Shown: positions 23,913 through 33,469 of the stretch, piece by piece
Layout of the letters: each line of letters begins with the position of its first letter
Numbering within the stretch: the stretch's first letter is position 1
Source of the DNA: Maribacter sp.
Lineage (GTDB): Bacteria; Bacteroidota; Bacteroidia; Flavobacteriales; Flavobacteriaceae
DNA: 44,352 nucleotides
NCBI GenBank assembly: GCA_022865355.1
Contig: JALHST010000044.1
Span: 1 to 44,352, forward strand
Direction: 5' to 3'
Position numbers and translations under genes: made by a program
Notes under the pieces: generated by a model
The model's input: only the letters and a program-made list of their open reading frames with translations
What the model was told of the DNA's origin: nothing
Database searches by the model: none

Positions 23913-26234
23913 CTATGCAGGAATATTTTTATGAACGGTCTCTTTATTCGGTGAAATGGCGACTCTGCTGCCATTGACGCGAATGGTAATTTCTTCTTTA
24001 CCATCTAATTCAAATCTCGTATCCGCCGCGCTTACTGACACCTTCAAAATGCGTTTCCTAAAATTAATTTTGAATGAGTACCCTTTCCATTGTTTGGGAA
24101 TTCTAGGGGTAAATGACAGTTTGTCGTCGACGATCCTCATCCCCGCAAAACCTTCCACAATGCTCATCCAGGTACCTGCCATCGAAGTAATGTGCAGGCC
24201 TTCCTCGACCTCTTTGTTGTAATCATCCAAATCTAATCGGGAAGTGCGTAGGTAGAATTGATAGGCCTGTTCCATACGATTCAACTTTGCAGCCTGGATA
24301 CAGTGCACGCAGGGCGAAAGTGAGGATTCATGTACGGTAAAAGGTTCATAGAAATCAAAATGCCGTTCCAGCTCTTCCAAGGTAAAATCAGCCTCAAAGA
24401 TATAAAAGGCCTGCAAGGTATCGGCCTGCTTTATGTAAGGGGAACGCAAAATCCGGTCCCAACTCCATTTTTGATTGATGGGCCGCTGTGATTTCGGGAG
24501 ATTGGCCACGGTAATCAGTTCCTTATCCAAAAAGTTGTCCTGTTGTAGGTAAATATTGTGCTCCTCAGAAAATGGAAAATACATATTCTTTGCTACTTTT
24601 TTCCATTTTTCAGTTTCCTTTTCGGTCAATTTGGTGAGGCCAATGATTCGATGGTAATCCTCAGGATAACCATCCTTTACTTTCTGTAACTGTTCCAAGG
24701 CATAATTAAGGCACCAGCGGCCTAGATAGTTCGTATAGAAATTATTATTTATGTTATTCTCATATTCGTTGGGGCCGGTAACCCCCAAAATGACATATTT
24801 ATTCTTTTGAGTAGAAAAGGTGGCCCGCTGCTCCCAGAAACGGGCAATTCCGATTAAAACCTCCAAGCCCATATCGGGGATATAAGTGTAATCACCGGTA
24901 AAGCGGTAATAATTAAAGATAGCAAACGCAATGGCCCCAACTCTATGGATTTCCTCAAAGGTGATTTCCCATTCGTTATGACATTCTTCGCCATTCATGG
25001 TCACAAAAGGATAAAATGCCGCTCCATTGATGAATCCCAATTTTTTGGCATTTTCAATAGCTTTTTCCAAATGGTTATAACGATATTTAAGCAGGTTTCT
25101 GGCGACCTGTTGGTTCTTGGTAGCCATATAAAAGGGTAGGCAGTAGGCCTCGGTGTCCCAGTAGGTACTGCCCCCATATTTTTCACCGGTAAATCCTTTT
25201 GGACCAATATTCAGTCTGGAGTCTTTCCCCAAATAGGTCTGGTTTAGTTGAAAGATGTTGAAGCGAATGCCCTGTTGCGCCTTAATATCCCCTGTTATCG
25301 TAATGTCGCTCATCTCCCAGATTTTTTCCCAGGCGCGTTTTTGTTTTTCCAATAAGGCTTCAAAGCCTAGCTCTGTAGCCTTCTTAAGAACTGATTTTGC
25401 AGCATTGACCACTTCAGATGCTTTGTGGTTTCGGGATACGGTATACCCCCCAAACTTATATAGACAAATGGTTTCTCCCTTCTTGACTTTTTGGGTATAT
25501 TCATGGCCCACCCAAAGCTCCTTTTTGGTTGCAATAGGTTTTTTGGCAACTTTTTTTCCTTGATAAAACAATTGCGATTCCATAAAGGTACAAGTGCCAA
25601 AATTGGTCTTCATCGTATGGGCCTCGATAAATGCCTGCTGTCCTTCTGAAGTAATTTGGGTCGTATTCCAAAATTTATCATCCCAGTTCGAGTCCTCGTT
25701 TTTAATACCACTATCCAAATAAGGATTGTATGTAATTTCGACATCATCGTCAATTGGCGTAATTTCATATTTTATGGCTCCCAGTTCATCGAGATCCAAA
25801 CTTAGAAACCGGGTACTGCTTACCTTCAATTTTATTGCATTGGGCATCGTTGCCATAAAATCGCGACGGTACCAACCTTCTTGCATATTTAGCTCCCTGC
25901 GAAAACCGTTTACCGCCTCGCAGGAGTTCAGATCGAGTGCCTCCCCATTCGCAGCGACATTGATTCCGATCCAATTCGGGGCGTTCAGCACTTTGGCAAA
26001 ATATTCGGGATAGCCATTTTTCCACCACCCTACTCGCGTTTTATCGGGATAGTACACCCCGGCGATATAACTCCCTTGAAAGGTCGGGCCTGAATAGTGT
26101 TCCTCGAAATTGGCCCTTTGACCCATGGCCCCGTTGCCAATACTAAAAAGGCTTTCCGATGACTTCACGTTTTCTTTATCAAATCCTTCTTCGATAATCG
26201 ACCATTCACTTGGTTTAATATAATCTTGGTTCAT
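23913..26234 (-). CDS. GH65 disaccharide phosphorylase (maltose/kojibiose/trehalose type)
   Basis: A 773-residue cytoplasmic GH65 protein (no signal peptide). Visible are the N-terminal beta-sandwich entry (ESLFSIGNGAMGQRANFEE, about 27-45), KGFTGEKYGGSTYWDTEAY (346-364), the general-acid segment NEWEITFEEIHR (420-431) and VTGPNEYENNINNNFY (485-500), which helps bind phosphate and sugar. It would split an alpha-linked glucose disaccharide with phosphate into beta-glucose-1-phosphate and glucose. The neighbouring beta-phosphoglucomutase gene strongly supports the phosphorylase assignment over a hydrolase. Maltose is likely given GH13 and SusCD, but kojibiose, nigerose or trehalose cannot be excluded by reading. 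Confidence 0.9.
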   Translation of the reverse strand: MNQDYIKPSEWSIIEEGFDKENVKSSESLFSIGNGAMGQRANFEEHYSGPTFQGSYIAGVYYPDKTRVGWWKNGYPEYFAKVLNAPNWIGINVAANGEALDLNSCEAVNGFRRELNMQEGWYRRDFMATMPNAIKLKVSSTRFLSLDLDELGAIKYEITPIDDDVEITYNPYLDSGIKNEDSNWDDKFWNTTQITSEGQQAFIEAHTMKTNFGTCTFMESQLFYQGKKVAKKPIATKKELWVGHEYTQKVKKGETICLYKFGGYTVSRNHKASEVVNAAKSVLKKATELGFEALLEKQKRAWEKIWEMSDITITGDIKAQQGIRFNIFQLNQTYLGKDSRLNIGPKGFTGEKYGGSTYWDTEAYCLPFYMATKNQQVARNLLKYRYNHLEKAIENAKKLGFINGAAFYPFVTMNGEECHNEWEITFEEIHRVGAIAFAIFNYYRFTGDYTYIPDMGLEVLIGIARFWEQRATFSTQKNKYVILGVTGPNEYENNINNNFYTNYLGRWCLNYALEQLQKVKDGYPEDYHRIIGLTKLTEKETEKWKKVAKNMYFPFSEEHNIYLQQDNFLDKELITVANLPKSQRPINQKWSWDRILRSPYIKQADTLQAFYIFEADFTLEELERHFDFYEPFTVHESSLSPCVHCIQAAKLNRMEQAYQFYLRTSRLDLDDYNKEVEEGLHITSMAGTWMSIVEGFAGMRIVDDKLSFTPRIPKQWKGYSFKINFRKRILKVSVSAADTRFELDGKEEITIRVNGSRVAISPNKETVHKNIPA

Positions 26235-26389
26235 TTGTTGGTTTTTTTTCTTTATAAGGCCCTTGAGGAATATTCGGGCATGGTTCGTAATTTAATTGTT
26301 TTCGCAAATATGTTCAGTCTGCCAAATCATCGGTATAAGTTCGCAGGTCAAATTGCTTACAACCTATTCGAAATAGACCGTACCATAGG

Positions 26390-27061
26390 TTATTTTCGGT
26401 ACTTCAATTGTGCAATCAATGTATTCAAAAAATCAACATCTATTTGGGTAAAATTCTCAAAATTGAACTGGGCCTCGGAAAGAACTTGGGCCTGCCCGAT
26501 ACCGATACTTATCATCCCAGCGGTATTGGCTGCCTCTATACCGGCCTGTGCATCCTCAAAAACGACACAATTTTTTGGTGCTATCCCCAAATTTTTGGCC
26601 GCAATTATAAAGACTTCCGGGTCAGGTTTGGCCTTGGTCACACTATTTCCGTCAACGATGGCATCAAAATAAGTCAATAATTTGACCTTTTCCAAAATCG
26701 GGCGGGCATTTTTACTCGCAGAGCCCAATGCCATTGGTATCCTCAAATCCTTCAAGTAGTCAAGTACCTTGATTACATCGGGCAGTATTTCTGATTCATC
26801 CATTTTTTGGATATACGAGAGATAATCTTCGTTCTTTTCCTTTAACCAGCCCTCAATTTGACTTTGTGAAGCCGTAATTCCGCCCATGGCTAACAGAATT
26901 TCAAGACATCTCTTACGGCTTACACCCTTAAATTGTTCATTTTGTTCTTCATTAAATGGTATTCCGAGTTCATCGGCCAATTTTTTCCAGGCCAGATAAT
27001 GGTATTTCGCGGTATCTACGATAACGCCGTCCAAATCAAAAATAAATCCAGGTTTGTTCAT
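26390..27061 (-). CDS. pgmB: Beta-phosphoglucomutase (HAD superfamily)
   Basis: A 223-residue HAD protein. The start is set at the ATG at 27061, because FDLDGVIVDT then lies at residues 7-16 as in known beta-PGMs; a 26-residue upstream extension in frame is polar and not conserved. Motif II is LGSASKN, and the motif III/IV region is KAKPDPEVF..CVVFEDAQAGIEAA. It converts beta-glucose-1-phosphate to glucose-6-phosphate in the cytoplasm, directly following GH65 in the pathway. It lies between the LacI gene and the GH65 gene on the minus strand with gaps of about 155 bases on each side. Confidence 0.93.
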   Translation of the reverse strand: MNKPGFIFDLDGVIVDTAKYHYLAWKKLADELGIPFNEEQNEQFKGVSRKRCLEILLAMGGITASQSQIEGWLKEKNEDYLSYIQKMDESEILPDVIKVLDYLKDLRIPMALGSASKNARPILEKVKLLTYFDAIVDGNSVTKAKPDPEVFIIAAKNLGIAPKNCVVFEDAQAGIEAANTAGMISIGIGQAQVLSEAQFNFENFTQIDVDFLNTLIAQLKYRK

Positions 27062-27217
27062 GGGTGGTTGGTTGTCACAGAATGCTTGATGGTTATTTTT
27101 TTGTTTGTGTCTTTTTTTAGCTATTGGGACGTAATGCATTGTGACTTATTGACATCGAAACCAATAAACTTTTGAACTTCTTATCTCGATTAGAACGTAC
27201 ACCTAAGCTCACAACAA

Positions 27218-28249
27218 TTAAATCTCGTTCACAGTTGATTCCCGTTCAATGATCGTGGCCTCTATTACTTCGGTATTGTAGGTTTCTTTCTCTTCCATTG
27301 GTTCATTCTCTATTTTTTCAATCAACATTTGAGCGGCAATTTCGCCCATCTTTTCCCCGTGTTGGGCAACGGTAGTCAAGGTCGGGCGTACATATTTTGA
27401 TAACAATCCATCGGTAAAACCAATAAATGCGATATCATTGGGGACATGATGTCCTAATTCCTGGGCTATACCCATACAAAGCACGGCAAATATTTCATTA
27501 ACACATAATACGGCATCGATCTTCTCCTTTTGAAAGAAGCGGCGTATTACATTTTCATCGATCTCATCATATGGCAAGGTCAGAATTAAATTCTCATCAA
27601 CTTTGATACCTGCTGCCTGCAAGGCCTCCTTATAGCCTTCACCGCGAAATCGACTCACATTAAAATAATTATCAGTCGTAATCAGGGCAATGTGTTTCCT
27701 ATTATCGGCAATTAATTTAGATACCGCTTTAAACGCTATTTCCTTGTCGTTGATGATTACCTTATCACATTTGATTATATCGGTTACACGGTCAAAGAGC
27801 ACGAGGGGAATGCCCTGTTCAGTGACCTCTTTCAAATGAGCAAAATCGTTCCGGGCCTGCGTTTCCGCTGAAAGTGACATGATAAACCCATCTACACTGC
27901 CATTGGCCAGCATTTCCATATTGATTACTTCCTTGTCAAACGACTCGTCGGAAACACATACCACCACGTTATAACCTCTGGCGCCAGCGTATTTTTCAAT
28001 GCCCCTGAAGACGGTCGTAAAAAAATGGTGCACGATGTTGGGAATAATGACACCGATATTCTTCGTCTGTTTGTTCTTAAGACTGATGGCAATATTATTG
28101 GGCTTGTAGTTGTATAATTTTGCAAAGGCCTGCACCTTCTCCTTAGTATCCCTACTAATTTCGTTGCTGTTTTTTAAGGCTTTTGATACCGTCGAAATCG
28201 AAACTCCCAGTTCCCGAGCGATGTGTTTGAGGGTAATTTTTCTTTTCAA
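27218..28249 (-). CDS. LacI-family transcriptional regulator
   Basis: A 343-residue regulator. The N-terminal helix-turn-helix and hinge (TLKHIARELGVSISTVSKAL, 6-25) are followed by a periplasmic-binding-like sensor domain (GVIIPNIVHHFFTTVFRGIE, about 66-85). The start is TTG at 28249: no ATG or GTG lies between it and the in-frame stop 9 bases upstream. It is divergent from susC. A candidate operator at 28760-28775 suggests that it controls the susC promoter, and probably the GH65 arm also. The effector is likely a maltose-type disaccharide or a sugar phosphate by context. Activator or repressor action is not known. Confidence 0.93.
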   Translation of the reverse strand: MKRKITLKHIARELGVSISTVSKALKNSNEISRDTKEKVQAFAKLYNYKPNNIAISLKNKQTKNIGVIIPNIVHHFFTTVFRGIEKYAGARGYNVVVCVSDESFDKEVINMEMLANGSVDGFIMSLSAETQARNDFAHLKEVTEQGIPLVLFDRVTDIIKCDKVIINDKEIAFKAVSKLIADNRKHIALITTDNYFNVSRFRGEGYKEALQAAGIKVDENLILTLPYDEIDENVIRRFFQKEKIDAVLCVNEIFAVLCMGIAQELGHHVPNDIAFIGFTDGLLSKYVRPTLTTVAQHGEKMGEIAAQMLIEKIENEPMEEKETYNTEVIEATIIERESTVNEI

Positions 28250-28650
28250 AACTTGTTATAAATACGCATTTTATAAAATATAGGTCCTGGACCCAATTAA
28301 GGCACAACTTATGCTTAAGTCGAATACGTGTTGGCCCTGATTTTTTGCACGGTTTGATAATTGGCGTAATCTTATGAGACACTGTGAATAGGATTACTTT
28401 TTGAAACTATGTCGCCCTTATATATTGACATTTCGTTCTCTTTTAAATACGCCCTTTTAGAGTCTAAATCTGAGCCTGTCGGCCCTCCCCAATCATCTCA
28501 AAATCGTTTTGTCGCATACTTCAAAAGTGCATTTAAATTGATGAAAATTAAGTATTAAAACCGCAAGATGAAGAAATCAAACTTATTTTAACAATTTACC
28601 ATAATATTCTCTTAAAATGTTAATAAAATAGATGCTCAAGAAAAAATGCT

Positions 28651-28658
28651 ATATTTGT
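28651..28658 (+). promoter_or_regulatory. Candidate susC -7 box
   Basis: TATATTTG matches TAnnTTTG exactly. The expected TTG at -33 is not evident. If used, the susC leader would be about 205 bases long and the LacI operator would lie downstream of the start site. Confidence 0.45.
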
Positions 28659-28759
28659 CAAAATATCCAACAATCATATACTATTATAGGTATAATTGTG
28701 AATTTTATAATTTTTATAGGACTCAATTGTTAAAGTCGTATGTTCCAAAAGTTATTAAC

Positions 28760-28775
28760 ACGAAACCGTTTTCGT
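28760..28775. promoter_or_regulatory. LacI-family operator candidate
   Basis: ACGAAACCGTTTTCGT is a 16-base palindrome with a central CpG and only the C66/T69 pair mismatched (14 of 16 positions symmetric). Central-CG palindromes of this form are the typical binding sites of LacI-family proteins. It lies 93 bases before the susC ATG, in the intergenic region shared with the lacI gene. Confidence 0.68.
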
Positions 28776-28868
28776 AACTTATTAATAATTGGACTGGAAG
28801 ATTTTAACAACAATTTTACATATTTTTAACGCTTGTAATTAAATTAACTCAACTTAAATTAACTCTTT

Positions 28869-31829
28869 ATGAAGATTACACTACTAAGAAGCCTGTTGGT
28901 GATAGGGGCATTTCTATGCTTTGGATCCACGCAGGCACAAGAGGTGTCCGGATCAGTTAGGGACGCCAATGGTCCCTTGCCAGGCGCAAGCGTCGTGGTA
29001 AAAGGGACGACCAATGGTACCCAGACCGACTTTGATGGTCTTTTTGCCTTAAACAATGTGGCCGATGACGCCACCTTGGTGATTAGCTATATTGGCTATA
29101 AGACCGTGGAAGTCGCCGTGGCAGGAAAAACTACTATTGATGTGACTTTAGAGGAAGATGCTGAGGCCCTGCAGGAAGTTGTGGTTACCGGATATGGCTC
29201 ACAAGCCAAGAAGGAAATTACATCCTCAATAACCAAGGTAGGTGAAGAGGAATTTAATAAAGGGGTCGTTAATACGGCAGCCAATTTGCTTCAAGGTAAA
29301 GTGGCGGGGTTAACGATTTACAATAAAGGGGGTAACCCAAACGTAGATCCTGTTGTTCGTTTGCGTGGTATTTCAACCGTTGGCGCCAATTCATCGCCTT
29401 TGGTCGTTATAGATGGAGTGGTTGGGGCCTCGTTGAATAACGTGGACCCGAACGATATTGAAAGCATAACTGTCCTTAAAGACGGTTCGGCCGCTGCGAT
29501 CTATGGTACTCGAGGATCCAGTGGGGTAATATTGGTGACCACCAAGAGCGGTAAAGTCGGTGCAGTTAAAGTGGAATATAACGGGCAATTGGCCGTTTCT
29601 TCCCGTGCCCATCTTTTGCCCGTAATGTCAGCGGATGAATTTGTAGCCGCCGGGGGTGTTGATCTTGGCTCAAAGACCGATTGGTTGGATGAGGTAACGA
29701 TTAATGGTTCAAGTAAAATAAACAATGTCGCCGTTTCCGGTGGTGATGGAAATTCGACGTATCGTGTTTCCGGTAACTTCAGGGAAGAGCAGGGCATTTT
29801 GTACAATTCGGGTTTTAAACAATATAATACCCGGGCAAACGTAAGTACTCGAACATTCAACGATAAGTTGCGCATCGATTTTGACGCCTCATATACGAAA
29901 CGAAATAGCAATTTTAGTTTTAACGAGGGATTGCGCTACGGGTTGCTATACAATCCAACAGCGCCTATTTACGCCGTAGATTCGCCGTTCCCCTTTGATG
30001 GTGCTTCTTATGGTGGTTATTTCGAGACCTTGGGATTGTTCGACAGCTTCAATCCCGTATCCATCGTAAAACAAAGTACCAATTTAGGAACAAGGGACGA
30101 ATTTGTTTACAGTGCCAACTTTAACTATGACATTTTGGACAACTGGGATGTTAATGTCCTTTTTTCACAACAAACCAGTAAATCGAATGCGAAGGGATAC
30201 AGCCCGACCACGGCATTGTATCTCGGAAATGCTACAAGCCCGATACGAAAGGGACTTGCACAATTGTATTCCGAAGAACGCAATTTCAAATTGTTCGAGG
30301 CCTACACTACCTACAATACGAACTTTGCCCAGCGGGTTAACTTGTCGGTGACCGCGGGTTATTCTTGGCAACAACAGAACCAATTCAATTATTTTCTATC
30401 CGCAGGAGGATTCCCAAACAATGCACTGCAATATGTAAACGCCTTGCAGTGGTCTTCGGATTTGGATAATGCCGGATTTGCCAATTATAATAGTAATGAA
30501 TGGCCCGATGATCGAATCATCGCCTATTTCGCCCGGGCCAGTGCGACCTTTGATGATGCTATATTTTTTAACGCCTCTGTAAGGCGCGAAGGTTCATCAC
30601 GGTTTGGTGTCGACAATAAATGGGGTACTTTCCCTGCAGTAGGTGTTGGAGCCGATTTGAACCACTATCTAAAACTTACGAATGTTGACCTTTTAAAGGT
30701 ACGTTTAGGGTATGGTGTAACAGGTGCCTTACCACCAACCTTCAGTCTTTCTCAAAATCAATATGTGGATAACGGTTCCCGATTGGCCGCTGTTCCCGCT
30801 TTTCAGGCGAACCCTGATCTGAAATGGGAGGAAAAAGCAGAGACCAACTTCGGAATTGAATTTGCATCTGGACGCCTGAACGCAACCCTAGACCTGTATA
30901 CCCGTAACGTACGCGATTTCATTTTGGCGACAACCATTGAAAACCTGCAGGGCTTTGATTCACAGTACCAAAATGCGGGAAGAATGCAGACCAATGGTAT
31001 GGAACTGGCCGTAAATTACGATGTTATCAAACGTGATAAGATTTCTTATAATACGGGAATCAATTTTTCAACCTATTCGACCGTCTTAAAAGAATTTACG
31101 ACCCCGCAGCAGGTCATAGCCGACTTAGGGTCGCCTGGACAAAACTCCACCGCGATGATCCGTGTGGCCGTAGGGGAAAAAATCGGACAGATTTGGGGCC
31201 CGGTATTTACGGGAGAAGTTGTTGACGGTAGCCAGGTATTGGCCGATGTGAACGGGGATGGTGTCCTTAATACCGGACAAGATCAGGCTTTGGCCGAAGA
31301 TGGGGATTTTGCAGATTTGGGTTCTGGTATACCAGACTTTGAACTTGGCTGGACCAACCAATTGAGCATTGGAAAATTTGATGTGAATGCTTTTTTTAGA
31401 GGAGCTTTTGGACACAGTTTGATCAACACCTTCCGGGCTTTTTATGAACCTAGGGTAGGTAGTCAGGGATCCTATAACTTCGTGAATACCAAATATGCCA
31501 ACCCAGAGATTACGAACGCCCAATACAGTTCCTTATACGTTGAAAAGGCCGATTTCTTTAGATTGGACAACCTTTCAATAGGGTATACCTTTGATATAAA
31601 GGAAAATAAATATATCAAAGGAGTGCGATTGACGGCAAGTGGCCAGAATCTATTTACCATTACAAGCTACACAGGTGCCGATCCCGAGCCTCAATTGGTA
31701 GATATTGGTGAAACCGGTATTGGTGCTTTTGGCGCCCTCGGTTCGAATCCGCTCGCTCCTGGTATTGATCGTCGTAATAATTATTTTGCGGCCCGTACCT
31801 TTACGTTGGGACTTAACCTTAACTTTTAA
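28869..31829 (+). CDS. susC: SusC/RagA TonB-dependent outer-membrane transporter
   Basis: A 986-residue TonB-dependent receptor. The signal peptide ends near residue 23 (TQAQ). A carboxypeptidase-D-like domain (25-95) precedes the plug, which starts at LQEVVVTGYGSQAKKEITSS (101-120), followed by the 22-strand barrel to the terminal ..TLGLNLNF. No STN domain is present, so it is not of the sigma/anti-sigma signalling type. It would import oligosaccharides over the outer membrane with SusD as lid and TonB energy. It is followed 10 bases later by susD. The substrate is inferred as alpha-glucan oligosaccharide from the linked GH13, GH65 and beta-PGM genes. Confidence 0.95.
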   Translation: MKITLLRSLLVIGAFLCFGSTQAQEVSGSVRDANGPLPGASVVVKGTTNGTQTDFDGLFALNNVADDATLVISYIGYKTVEVAVAGKTTIDVTLEEDAEALQEVVVTGYGSQAKKEITSSITKVGEEEFNKGVVNTAANLLQGKVAGLTIYNKGGNPNVDPVVRLRGISTVGANSSPLVVIDGVVGASLNNVDPNDIESITVLKDGSAAAIYGTRGSSGVILVTTKSGKVGAVKVEYNGQLAVSSRAHLLPVMSADEFVAAGGVDLGSKTDWLDEVTINGSSKINNVAVSGGDGNSTYRVSGNFREEQGILYNSGFKQYNTRANVSTRTFNDKLRIDFDASYTKRNSNFSFNEGLRYGLLYNPTAPIYAVDSPFPFDGASYGGYFETLGLFDSFNPVSIVKQSTNLGTRDEFVYSANFNYDILDNWDVNVLFSQQTSKSNAKGYSPTTALYLGNATSPIRKGLAQLYSEERNFKLFEAYTTYNTNFAQRVNLSVTAGYSWQQQNQFNYFLSAGGFPNNALQYVNALQWSSDLDNAGFANYNSNEWPDDRIIAYFARASATFDDAIFFNASVRREGSSRFGVDNKWGTFPAVGVGADLNHYLKLTNVDLLKVRLGYGVTGALPPTFSLSQNQYVDNGSRLAAVPAFQANPDLKWEEKAETNFGIEFASGRLNATLDLYTRNVRDFILATTIENLQGFDSQYQNAGRMQTNGMELAVNYDVIKRDKISYNTGINFSTYSTVLKEFTTPQQVIADLGSPGQNSTAMIRVAVGEKIGQIWGPVFTGEVVDGSQVLADVNGDGVLNTGQDQALAEDGDFADLGSGIPDFELGWTNQLSIGKFDVNAFFRGAFGHSLINTFRAFYEPRVGSQGSYNFVNTKYANPEITNAQYSSLYVEKADFFRLDNLSIGYTFDIKENKYIKGVRLTASGQNLFTITSYTGADPEPQLVDIGETGIGAFGALGSNPLAPGIDRRNNYFAARTFTLGLNLNF

Positions 31830-31839
31830 AAAAAAAGCA

Positions 31840-33447
31840 ATGAAAAATATATTAAAAGCAACAATAATTAGTTCGGGACTGCTCTTCGCAGCGTCCTGCA
31901 CAAATTTGGATGAGGACCTTCAAGGATCTGTAACGCAACCTTTTACCGTTGATATTCCACAAACCTCTTTCGAAGGTGGTGGACCTGGCCCAGCTGATGC
32001 CTTATCAGCGGCCTTTGGTAAATTACGGGATGCAGGTAGTGCCAACCATGGTGGCTACTGGTCGGTGCAATCGGTTTCCTCTGATGAAATGGCCGTTACC
32101 CAAAAAGGGGGTGACTGGTACGATGGAGGTATTTGGATCGATATGCACCGGCACACCTACGGCCCTTCGAGTGGTCCGGTCAACGATACCTGGAACGGGC
32201 AATATAGTGCCATTGCAGTTTGTAATGATTTGCTGGCAACTAATTTGGATGCCAACCAAGAATCTCAAATTCGGGTATTAAGGGCCCTATTCTATTATCG
32301 TCTTCTTGATGTGTATGGTAGGGTTAAGGTTGTAACCGCAGCCGGCCAAAACCCTGCACAGTCTACAAGGGCCCAGGTGTTTGCTTTCGTTGAAAGTGAA
32401 TTATTAGGTGCCTTAGGAGTTGCAGCGGTCACCCCGAGTATGGATCTTTCCACAAGCCCATTGGGTACCGGTAAAAATTCCTACCGGGTCAACCAATTTG
32501 CAGCTTTAGGTCTGTTGGCCCAATTATATTTGAATGCTGAAGTTTATACAGGGACAGCTCGATATGCGGAAGCCGCCAATGCCGCTTCCTATGTAATCGA
32601 CCAAGGAGGTTATATTCTTTGCGATGACGCCTCTTGCATAGCTCCCAACCCAGGAAAACGGCCTGCAGTTGATTCCGACCCGGAAAATCTTACAGGCTAT
32701 GCCACGGTATTCGCACCCCACAACCAAAACAACCCAGAGATAATTTGGTCGGTGGCCTATGATGGGGTATCCGCCGGGGGCATGAATTTTAATATGATGA
32801 CCTTGCATTATGCCAGTCAATTTACTTGGAATTTTTCCGATCAGCCCTGGAATGGTTATTCGGTATTGGAAGATTTTTACAATTCCTATGAAAGTGGTGA
32901 TGCTCGTAAGGCAATCAATTTCTTGGAAGGCCCTCAATTAGACTATAATGGTTCCGCTATTATTGATTATGCGGCTACGGATGGAAATCTGGAAATTTCC
33001 TATGTGCCACCAATCAATGAATTGGAACCAAATGCCAATCGTGTAGGAGGTGTGCGCTTGAACAAGTTCAGCTATCGTCTTTTTGGGCGACCTGAAATGG
33101 ATAACGACATGCCACTTGTTCGTTTGGGGGAAATGTATTTGATCCGTGCGGAAGGCCTTGCAAGGGCTGCCGGAGACTGGTCATTGGCAATTCCTGATGT
33201 CAATACGATTAGGGCAAGGGCGAATGTTAGTGGTATGAGTACCATGACGGCCGATAGCTTCTTTGATGAGCGAGGTCGTGAAATGTTCATGGAATCCACG
33301 AGAAGACAAGATTTGATTCGCTTTGGCAAATATGATGATCCATGGTGGGAAAAAACCAACAGCGATCCTTACCGATCTGTCTTCCCTATACCGCAACCAC
33401 AAATTGATGCCAGTAGCGGGACTTTAACACAAAACCCAGGGTATTAA
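31840..33447 (+). CDS. susD: SusD/RagB-family outer-membrane lipoprotein
   Basis: A 535-residue SusD-like protein. The start is the ATG at 31840, preceded by A-rich sequence; a longer in-frame extension would overlap susC and lacks a signal. The lipoprotein signal ends FAASC (Cys21). The tetratricopeptide-type helices (IRVLRALFYYRLLDVYG) and the C-terminal block (VRLGEMYLIRAEGLAR.., FDERGREMFMESTRRQDLIRFGKY) are typical. It binds glycans at the cell surface and caps the SusC barrel. An intrinsic terminator-like hairpin stands between it and the next lipoprotein gene. Confidence 0.94.
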   Translation: MKNILKATIISSGLLFAASCTNLDEDLQGSVTQPFTVDIPQTSFEGGGPGPADALSAAFGKLRDAGSANHGGYWSVQSVSSDEMAVTQKGGDWYDGGIWIDMHRHTYGPSSGPVNDTWNGQYSAIAVCNDLLATNLDANQESQIRVLRALFYYRLLDVYGRVKVVTAAGQNPAQSTRAQVFAFVESELLGALGVAAVTPSMDLSTSPLGTGKNSYRVNQFAALGLLAQLYLNAEVYTGTARYAEAANAASYVIDQGGYILCDDASCIAPNPGKRPAVDSDPENLTGYATVFAPHNQNNPEIIWSVAYDGVSAGGMNFNMMTLHYASQFTWNFSDQPWNGYSVLEDFYNSYESGDARKAINFLEGPQLDYNGSAIIDYAATDGNLEISYVPPINELEPNANRVGGVRLNKFSYRLFGRPEMDNDMPLVRLGEMYLIRAEGLARAAGDWSLAIPDVNTIRARANVSGMSTMTADSFFDERGREMFMESTRRQDLIRFGKYDDPWWEKTNSDPYRSVFPIPQPQIDASSGTLTQNPGY

Positions 33448-33469
33448 ATTTTAAACATAATTTTAAAAT

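Larger units (their letters stand above)
28250..28868. promoter_or_regulatory. 619-bp divergent regulatory region of the Sus locus
   Basis: The region between lacI (minus) and susC (plus) holds no convincing ORF. It is AT-rich and contains a TATATTTG box and a LacI-type operator, listed separately. No CAAANNTA (minus-strand TAnnTTTG) box was found in the first 200 bases before lacI. The last 40 bases before susC are A/T runs with repeated TTAAATTAACT-like words. Confidence 0.6.

Noticed and set aside
23745-23932. About 60 open plus-strand codons in the GH13-GH65 spacer, running into the GH65 3' end
   Set aside because: No domain, overlaps the real GH65 coding end, and such a length occurs by chance.
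26226-26672. A 148-codon plus-strand ORF over the beta-PGM gene and its spacer
   Set aside because: Most of it is antisense to a clear beta-PGM; the remainder has no features.
27062-27139. 26-residue N-terminal extension of beta-PGM
   Set aside because: Polar and Lys/His-rich, without conserved features; the internal ATG puts the FDLDGV motif at the normal position.
28250-28868. Possible small RNA or ORF in the lacI-susC region
   Set aside because: No ORF with coding character, and no structured GC-rich element was seen by eye beyond the operator palindrome.
31705-31839. 45-residue N-terminal extension of SusD
   Set aside because: It overlaps the susC coding end in another frame, and the lipoprotein signal begins only at 31840.
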